NCBI RefSeq assembly: GCF_036850765.1
Contig: NC_089490.1
Coordinates: 295,598,982-295,662,981 of the forward strand
DNA: 64,000 nt
Reading direction: 5' to 3'
Source of the DNA: Saccopteryx bilineata
Lineage: Eukaryota; Chordata; Mammalia; Chiroptera; Emballonuridae
Of the stretch, positions 56,244 to 64,000 are shown one piece after another. The notes below the pieces were generated by a model. It was not told the origin of the DNA, searched no databases, and was given only the letters and a program-made list of their open reading frames with translations. How positions within the stretch are numbered: position 1 is the first letter of the stretch; every line of letters starts with the position of its first letter. Made by a program: the position numbers and the translations under genes.

Positions 56244-59204
56244 CTGGTCAACTTTCTTTTTTTTTTTTCCTGCAGCATATACTGCAGTTCATGGCCATGT
56301 GAATAAAGCGAGGCCACAACACATTTTCATCCCACTGGTCCCATGGCAGACTAATGAATGAAAAAGCTCTTAGCTCTCTTTTTCTTCCCTTTGCCCTGAA
56401 CATCTTGACTGGCAGGCTGGTAGATAATCCTGTTCGGAGTTAATGTGTAGTAACAGGATTGAGGAAACTGACTTTAGAGGCTTTCATCTGGGTCAGGACA
56501 TATCGATGCCATATTTAAAGATGTTCTTTCTATTCACCTCTGTGAAGATAAGTGTCTGAACATTGAGCTTAAAAGCAAAATGGAGAGAGGCACTCGGAGA
56601 CGGGTGATGAATTGTCAAGCTAGGGGAAGGAGCTTTTGCCAAAAAGGCATATTCGCTATGTAAAGAGGTGCCGTGTAAAGGAGAAATGGAAAAATAATTA
56701 ACACGCATTTCCTTCTCTGGGCTGCGTCGGCTAGAAACCAAATTCTCAGCGGGTATAGAGAAAGCTTAGCTATTTTAACTGATGAAGAAGAGCCCTCTTG
56801 AGCAAGAAGGGTGATAGAATTCATCTTCCTGTGCCCAGTAAAATGGGACAAAGGTCTGGCTGGGCAATTCATTTGGCAATTCATCCGACACCATCCCATG
56901 AAAAAGCATTTATAATCATAAAATGTTACTTCAATTTTTTTTATCAACACTTAACCTAATAGTTTCTCCTATCTCAAGAAGTGAAGCATTCGAATCTCAA
57001 AAGAGACTCTAATGCATGTTTGTTTGTTTCCGTTCAAAGCCTAGCTCAATGTCTTCTCATTAGAACCATCTCAACCAGTATATGTTCATATGATTTGTTA
57101 ATGACATTTGAGAGTTTTTAATGATGCCTTAATCATGACATTTAAGTATTTAAACAGGATAATTTAGAGGTGAGAGATCCTTCACTTAGAATCTTAAAAG
57201 CCACCCATTCTCTCATCTAGCATGTCCAAGGAGCCTGAGGAGACAGAAATAGGGTGGCGTGGGGATTGTGAAAGTGAAAGTGGAGGGCAATCAACATCAA
57301 CACCCTCTAGCTTCCTTGAGGTCTGTATTCCCCATGATACCGGCAATAGATCGTCCTGTTCTTCTGGATCAAGATGAAATGTCGTTTGTTAATATATAAT
57401 AATATATAATAAGTACATTAACAGTAATTGTTAAGATACTCCTCCATTCAGTCATCTGACCTACTGCATAGTCAGGGTATGTATGAACTTCTGGAATTCT
57501 CTGAATAAATCTATATTATCATTTTGCAGTTCTCTCAATACCAATATTTACTCTTAACTTTAGTGACTTTTTTTGCATTTTAACAGTGCTAATAAGTATC
57601 AAAATGCAACATGGTAATGTTCTGTCAATGACATGAGATAACATACCATCGTCACCTTTTTCCACAGGATATAAATAGATTGTACCACAAGCTTCGTGAA
57701 AGAAGGTGATATAAATGCTTATTCCCTCTTAAGAACCAAACACCTAGAATTGTACTTGACTCGTATAAGATACAGTAAATATATACATGAATAAATAAAT
57801 GGATGAATGAGTTAAACCTAGATGACTGTATTTGTGAGTTTTATACCCTGAATTAGTCAATTTTACTGAACAGACTCTTGCTATACCTAAATTGTCTTGG
57901 GAGTGTTTCTGTATAAGGCATTTCCTTCCTGGAATTTTTCCAAAATTTGAGATCTCTGATTCTGACGACTTCAAATATCTTTAATGATTTCTTTAAAGAG
58001 CAATAAAACATCAGGCTACTAAAAAGGAGATAACTGTACCATCCCTGATCGTGAATGGACTTAGCAAGCAGTTAGGGAGCCTCCATATCAATCTTCCACA
58101 GCTAGATTTATAACGCACCCACTTTATGAATCGCTTTGACTCTGATCCTAAAGCCCCAAGGCACAATTTTACAGGGAGTTCCTATGACACACATACATTA
58201 AACTGAGAAGCAGGAAATATGATTCTCCTAGAGGCTGGTATTCACCTACTTTGATTATTCTGCATAGTAAGTCAGGTTAGGCTGGCAGGTCATTATCTGA
58301 TGGATGTTACCAACTATAGAAGAAAAACAGGGCAAATGGGACCTACATTGAATTGTCCTTACATCCAAGCCATGAGAAATATTGATTAAACTAAAGGCAA
58401 AAGTTAAGGTGAGTGTCTTCAGCATTATTCTAACCTAAAAACTGAATATTCACTTGTGCCTTGTTAGGGTATTTAAGGAATCAATTTTTTTATGAAGAAA
58501 ATAACACAGTAAAATGACTTCATTTTGCCCTTGAGATTGCAGATTGATTTGCTGAGATCCTTAGGTCTCCCTAAATAGGTAACAATTTTTAAAAGACGTA
58601 GATATATTGTCCAAATGTGACCTTAAATGAATTAATTACCTGTCACAGTTCATCTCCTAATAGTACACAAATCAAATATCTTTACCATGTTCATACAATT
58701 TTTAAAACACTGCTTTGATATAGTATACTGCTTGATATACATATTCAGCAAACCCATCACCACTCCCTCCAAAACATTTTACAGTTAAATGTAATTTTAA
58801 ATGAAACCAAAGGGTCATAGAGGTTTATTGTTGGTAGATACTATGTAATTATTTCGCCAGTCATCCCTTCTTCCACATCTGTCATTATATAAGTCTCTGA
58901 TGGTTTCTGCTTTAATTTACCCATATATAGGGAGCTTACTCCATTACTAAGCAGTGGGACATATGAAAAAGCACTTCTTATAAAAATAACTTCCACTTAT
59001 ACTGCACTTTATGTCGTTTACAAAGTGTTTACATAAACAATATCTAAAGATCTTCATTGCTCCTTTTAAAGCTAATAGACCTCCTTTGTGAAAATGTACC
59101 ATAGCTGACTCAACGTGTCCTTGACTGATGGGTATTGGAGCTATTTTAGTCTTTTTCTATTACAAATAGTGTTGTAATAAGTAGTTCTGTGCATGTGAAA
59201 AATA
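56241..59204. other. unique DNA, no gene recognised
   Basis: Minus ORFs at 56493-56741, 56615-56950 and 57744-57974 are unrecognised. 59095-59195 has wording faintly like an old LINE ('tgactgatgggtattggagctattttag', 'ttacaaatagtgttgtaataag'). Confidence 0.45.
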
Positions 59205-59325
59205 AAGCATTTACATGTGTCATCCCATTCTATCCTTATGACACTAATGTCAAATAAAAATTTTAATCCCACTTCCCAGATAAAAAAAAATTGAAGCTCA
59301 AAAATATGTAAATATAAAACAATAG
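59205..59325 (-). repeat. Possible MIR relic, inverted
   Basis: 'catttacatgtgtcatcccattctatccttatgacac' followed by 'cccacttcccagataaaaaaaaattgaagctcaaa' is the reverse-complement order of MIR, very worn. Confidence 0.5.
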
Positions 59326-62057
59326 ACTAGTCTAACTTTCAAATTTCAAGCTATGTAATAAAATAGTTTATAGATCTGATTAATATATACCTTTGGGATC
59401 TGCCTTCTTTTTCTCCAAAATGTACCCCTGGCTTGAGGCAAATGTTTTTTATTTTGATCTTTATGAGGCTCCAGGATTAGCACACTGTTCCACCTGCAGA
59501 GGTCAGGGAATATAATTGCTACCGCTGCGACAAGCACGGTGCCAAAGAGCTGTTTCCTCATAGACCAATATGTATTCGGCATAAAATTCATAAAGACATA
59601 TGAATGACTCCGCATGTCTTTACAACCAAGGGTGCTACATGCAAAACAGTAAACTAAGGTAAAAAAGAAAATGTCCTTTTGGGAGGCTCTTCCTAATAAC
59701 GTTTAAAGTGAAAGGTAATAAAGTATACCTCAAGTGCAATCACCATCTTAAAGTAAACTTCAAAGACTAGATTCCATGTTACCGTCTTTTCTGTCGTAAG
59801 TACTCTTGAATGTGTAAGTACCGTTGGGCCACTCAGCCAGGAGCTATGTATATGGAGCCCAGTCACAAGCTTACTGATTTTCCATCTTTGGATACAAAAG
59901 ATCACTTCTTCAATTAGAGTACAATGACACTAATGAATGCACTCTGCTTGTTCCTCTTCTTACAGGACTTTTCTTATCTGGCAACTCCCGTGATGTGATG
60001 AGAAGGTGATTTGCAAGTCTGATTTGGAGGTTTTTGATCACAGAGACTAGGGAGTATAAAGTTTCTGCTTACTGTCCTAAAGACATTACAGAAAATTAGC
60101 TCTGGTAATGTATTGAAATTATTCAAATAGAAATAGACTCTTAACTTTGTGATCCTTCCTTCTTAATGTGCACAGGGACTGTCACATAAATAAAAACTTG
60201 TATGGTTATTCTCTAGAGACTTTTGGTTAGTCACTGGATCTCCTCAAGCTTTGCATTATTCAGCTATCTGGTCAGTGGGCAGAACTAGATAGAGAGGTAT
60301 TTTCCGAGTTTCCAATATTCTTTTCTTCCTCTTGATGAATTTGAGTCAACAGTTCTAAACAAGTTTTAATAATCAAGTGCAAGATTTTCATGCAAAGCAA
60401 TAATATGCTAATTTATTTTCTGTGTACATCCATGTGGTATCCATCATATTCCTCTCTCATATTATCTTGATTTTAAAACACTGAACATCTTGGAAGTAAA
60501 ATAAACATTCACATCATTAAAAGAGGTGTTATTTCTGGTCCACATATATTAACAGATAAAAAATCCTGCTTCAGTGCTATATTAGGCAAGCTATAGCACT
60601 AAAGTATTATTCATGGGACTAGACAAAATGATAAAAGCAATCTACTGATAATATTAAGGGTAAGTAAATGTGGAAACAGTCAGGAAAATATTTCTTTGCT
60701 TTATGGTGCAAAACAAGAATATATGCAGCTTATTGGTCCCTGAAAGACAGATGCATATAATGTAGACTGTTCTACCATAGAGCACATTCTATTAGGCCAG
60801 TGGTAAGGCCGAACCTCATCAGTTTTTGGAGGAGCCACCTAAACTCCCTTTCCATCTGGTTGATGGAGAGCACTGCCAGATGGAGGTTGGCCAGGTGCAG
60901 TGAAGGAGAATAAGATGTCAGAAAGGCAAAAGGTAATTTGTTTCCTCCTCTAGGGTAACCTGGATATATTCTTTTTTTTCCCAAAAAACTGTTAAGTTTC
61001 AAGGAAATATGTCTATGCCAACCTTTGAATTATTAACAGATTTAACACCCATGTGACACCTAATATGAATGCATTTGGAGATTGGTAAAGATCAATTTTC
61101 TGTTCCTAATTTTTAATTGCATCTAATGACCAGAAATGACCTAGAAGGCCTTCAGCCTCAGGACGAAAAACATTAAGCAGATCTGGGGAATGAGATACTT
61201 CCACTTGCATGAATATTTTTTATTTCAGACTCTGTCCCTGAAGCTGCCAACATGACAATGCTCTTCAATAATAAAAAGGATGTGTTCCAGGCTTTTGCAG
61301 AGATGACACCTGCTTGACTGACAGCCTATTCCTGCACACCAGTTCCTTGGCTCCAGCTACACAGCAATCTGACAGCCACTTAGATGACATAAGCTCTTTA
61401 AACCATTAAAGAGTTAATATACATTAATTTTTTTTATCTTTCCATAATACCTGAGGTGGCAAAATTGCTCTCCAAAATAAATAACACTAATTGTAGGTTA
61501 ATTAGCTGATTATTGTGTCTTTCTATGCCATGTGCTCTTTATTTACACAGACAGAAGACTCTCCCACTGTATCTTGTTTTAAATCGCTTTCTGTACTTCC
61601 TTTGTTTGGTTCAAGAGCTAACTGCTCATGAGTTCCCAACACAGAAATCAAAACATGTGTCCTTCCTTCCTGTTATTGGTGATGTTTAAAAGATCTACTT
61701 TTATTATTGACATGCAAAGAAATTCATTGAAAGTGGATGAGCCATTTTTCACTCTCCAACCAACCTCCCAGATGGGTAGAGCTGGGAATTATTTCTTATT
61801 ATTAAGTAAAAAACATGTTACTTTCGGTTGGCATGACGATGACGTAAGAACTCTCCTTAACTCTTTCTGAAGTAGCTGGAAAGTGAAAGCCTCTCGGCTC
61901 CAGACAGAGTCCATCTTTTACACTCCCATTAACACTAACGGAGGCCATGTGGGCAAATCCATGGACAGAAGAATGGGCTTCATTCAGAATCCAATTAATA
62001 ACCGGTATTTTACTGCTTTCCGAAGCAAACATAAAAATGTAAAATAATGCCACTCAC
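59326..62057. other. unique DNA, no gene recognised
   Basis: ORFs at 59346-59615, 59693-59905, 60772-61002, 61628-61870 and 61802-62053 have no recognisable domain. The stretch is strikingly poor in young SINEs. Confidence 0.45.
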
Positions 62058-62251
62058 TCAGGTTGCATGTTTGGAGAGCAGTCTGGGCAGTAGGTCAAGA
62101 TGTCGTCTATTCATTCCCTCGGAAGTTTTCACAGGATCAGTGGTAACTCTACAGAAAGAGTCAGCGTTGACTGTAATATTGTCATCAATAAAATTCTTAA
62201 GTAAAAGTGGTCTTCCTTTATCTCCATTCATCTCCAAAAGTTCTGAAACTT
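62058..62251 (-). other. Candidate exon (weak)
   Basis: On the minus strand a 194-bp segment has an acceptor-like start (a long pyrimidine run ending 'tttaag', just above 62251) and a consensus donor GTGAGT at 62057-62052. One frame is open throughout for 63 codons, beginning EVSELLEMNGDKG and ending LLSKHAT, with a TGA in the last three bases before the donor. I do not recognise the protein. A random open frame of this length is not rare, and a stop flush with a donor is unusual for an internal coding exon. It may be chance, a pseudogene, or a terminal coding exon with a 3' UTR intron. Confidence 0.2.
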
Positions 62252-62514
62252 CTTAAAAGAAAAGAACAATACACCTGCTGGTTTGTACCAAAAGAAAATA
62301 TCTTCTATATCGATTGTATAGGATGGATCCTCAAACTAACTCTGGATGATTAAATGGAATGTGGTGGATCGGGAGCAAGGGGAAAAGTGGGAGGAACAAA
62401 AGATAAGGGAGGAGGAAGTAAAGTGAGGAGGAGGCTACCGGATATATTTCCAAAGAAGCCAACAGAATATGGTCACTCCTGATAGTGATGCCTCTGTGTT
62501 TTTCTATTATAATA
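62252..62514. other. unique DNA
   Basis: Purine-rich stretch around 62360-62440. No other feature. Confidence 0.5.
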
Positions 62515-62516
62515 TA

Positions 62517-63178
62517 CAGGAGGTCCTCGATTTACGGCACAGTTCTGTTCCTACAACAGTGATGTAACCCAAATTTTAGTATAACACACCCTAGCCTAAG
62601 TCATTTACCTATCCCAACACAGTTGTAAAATCATAATCTAGACCATAAAAACACAACTAAACCACAGAAAAAGTAAAAGGACATAAATATTCTGTGTAGT
62701 AACAGAAAATATGACAAAAAAAAGAGTGTAAAAAATATTCCTTACCTTTATTCCTGTGGTTGGTTTGCACACTGGAAGGGGCATTGCAAGGTGCAAGAGA
62801 GTGACCTATTGATACGAGGAAGCTGCAGAGGCAGGAGTATTTGCAGAAGGTGCTGGAGATACTGGAGATACTGGGTCAGGTGAATCAGGATTGTCTAAGG
62901 AGCATGCAGGAGACTCTGGAGATGATTCTACTTGTACTACAGGTGTAACATCTCGAGAAGCAGCTGATGTAGAGGGTACAGGATCTGTTGCAGGCCTCTC
63001 TATCTTCTTAAAGAATTTTTCCAGGCTAGTCTGGAACTTTTCCATGTAGTCCATAAGTACAACACAAACAGCATAAACCAAAACACTCATGTCTCAATTT
63101 TTAAAAGTTTTTATGGGAGTGAGCATCGTAAACTCAAAACATCATATGGCGAGACTGTCATAACCCAAAGACCGCCTA
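62517..63178 (-). mobile_element. Tigger/pogo-like DNA transposon, internally deleted
   Basis: Left end caggaggtcctcgatttacg and right end, reversed, taggcggtctttgggttatg are inverted relatives. TA dinucleotides flank both (62515-62516 and 63179-63180). At 662 bp it is far shorter than an autonomous Tigger. It keeps an ORF on its minus strand. The Tigger assignment is by end sequence and target site, from memory. Confidence 0.75.
62806..63090 (-). pseudogene. Possible transposase C-terminal remnant in the Tigger-like element
   Basis: A 94-residue ORF with a short basic-hydrophobic part (MEKFQTSLEKFFKKIERP) followed by a low-complexity tail rich in Pro, Ser, Asp and Ala (DPVPSTSAAS, then repeated SPVSP/DSPD motifs). 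Such tails occur at the ends of pogo/Tigger transposases, and the ORF is internal to the element, which supports the reading. No DNA-binding or DDE catalytic region is present. The low complexity means chance cannot be excluded. Confidence 0.5.
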
Positions 63179-63180
63179 TA

Positions 63181-63554
63181 TCTACAAAGTTTCTCTCTCA
63201 ATAAACCCAATGATCACACACATTTTTATTTCCCTAAAAACATATTTGATTTCCTTTTTTAATTCCTGAAAGAAAAAAAATATATATATATACATATATA
63301 TATAAAAATAGTAAGAAACAAGGGGGAAAAAACCAGACAACTAAGAAACAGAAGACTCTCTGAAACCTCTTTGATAGATAACTATAGAAAAAATTGGGAT
63401 AGAAAATTAACATTAACAGGTATTTTGGAAACAGAACCTGGGAAACTTAATACATTTAGAAACTAACTAACATAATTTGCATCATTCATCCTGAGTCACT
63501 GTATAAAAAAAAGATAGAAATAAAACCAAAAGAATAGGCTGTTAATCCTGTTAT
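63181..63554. other. AT-rich DNA with (AT)n
   Basis: An (at)-rich simple repeat lies at 63281-63305. Nothing else is recognised. Confidence 0.55.
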
Positions 63555-63847
63555 ATTAGTTTTTTATTGCTGGGGACAACTTACCATAAACCCAGTGGCT
63601 TAAAACACACCTTATCTCATAGATTCTGTATGTCAGATGTCTGGGCATGAATCAGCTGATTCCTCTACTCGGGGTCTCACAGGACTGCAGTCAAGGTGTT
63701 CGCCAGGCACATTCCCATCTAGAACTCAGGGTCTTTTCCCAGCTCACATGGTTGCGACAGAATTCAGTTCCTTTTAGTTATAGAACTGAGGCCTTCAGCT
63801 TTTAGACATCATTCCCATTTTCCTGCCATGTGACCCTTTTCAATCTG
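63555..63847. repeat. Old placental interspersed repeat, LTR-like
   Basis: 'ttagttttttattgctggggacaac', 'cagtggcttaaaacac', 'tgtatgtcagatgtctgggcatg', 'ggtctcacaggactgcagtcaaggtgt' follow the wording of a common ancient mammalian repeat. I cannot fix its family name. Confidence 0.5.
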
Positions 63848-64000
63848 TTTAGGCTACTATTTAAAAAAAAACAAAAACAAAAAACTATAAACTAGGTGGC
63901 TTAAAAACAACATAAATATTATTTCTCACAGTTTTAGAGGCTGAGAAGTCGGAATAAGGTATCAGCAGATCTCAGGGCTGGTGAGAGCCTGCTTCCTGGT
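63848..64000 (-). mobile_element. MLT1-type LTR, inverted, cut by window edge
   Basis: 'gtttaggctactatttaaaa', 'aactaggtggcttaaaaacaac', 'tttctcacagttttagaggctgagaag' and 'ggtgagagcctgcttcctggt' are the reverse complement of the 3' half of an MLT1-type LTR. The rest lies outside the window. Confidence 0.65.

Noticed and set aside
59346..59615. 89-residue minus ORF with a signal-anchor-like segment
   Set aside because: A single hydrophobic stretch followed by basic residues is not enough to call a gene, and I recognise no family.

Overview
The window is mammalian nuclear DNA, very probably from a bat. The best lineage evidence is two kinds of tRNA-derived SINE present in many copies. One has a head like 'gccctggccggttggctcag', a Ves-like bat SINE. 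The other has heads like 'cctgaccaggtggtggcgcag' and 'cctgacctgtggtggcgcag', which I associate with the Rhin-1-type SINEs of horseshoe and leaf-nosed bats. I therefore favour a rhinolophoid bat, from memory of these families and without a database search. The background holds relics shared by most placental mammals: L1, L2, MIR, MER5-like, MLT1-type LTRs and Tigger-like elements.

No intact protein-coding gene, rRNA, functional tRNA or CRISPR array is visible. It reads as AT-rich intergenic (or very long intronic) DNA. Nearly all recognisable content is dead mobile DNA. Most short ORFs are chance ORFs or lie in SINEs.

Layout. 0-4.7 kb: AT-rich DNA with one L2 relic and one Ves-like SINE. 4.8-7.8 kb: a processed pseudogene of HSP90AB1 on the minus strand, with poly(A) tail, 3' UTR and probable target-site duplication; its 3' UTR is split by a 506-bp hAT-type miniature element. 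8.05-8.56 kb: a Tigger-like element. 9.7-16.6 kb: dense relics (hAT, L2, deleted L1, two MIRs, five SINEs) and an unrecognised degenerate stretch. 16.6-39.6 kb: mostly unique AT-rich DNA with a Ves-like SINE at 21.4 kb, a MER5-like relic, an MLT1-type LTR split by a second, complete solo LTR at 27-28.3 kb, and another MLT1-type LTR at 31.1 kb. 39.6-43.4 kb: three Rhin-type SINEs, one inside another, then an 87-bp mariner-like MITE. 45.7-48.75 kb: an MLT1-type LTR carrying a 2.7-kb autonomous-type hAT transposon whose dead transposase gene is itself interrupted by a SINE, giving three layers. 49-50.2 and 55.3 kb: three well-preserved Ves-like SINEs. 55.6-62.5 kb: repeat-poor DNA with one weak candidate exon at 62.06-62.25 kb. 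62.5-64 kb: a Tigger/pogo-like element with a possible remnant of transposase tail, then LTR-like repeats running off the end.

No genes here cooperate in a pathway. The value of the window is stratigraphic: nested insertions with readable target-site duplications give a relative order of element activity in this lineage. I looked for an undescribed system and found none I can support. The least explained stretches are the hydrophobic degenerate ORF at 15.0-15.8 kb and the exon-like ORF at 62.06-62.25 kb.
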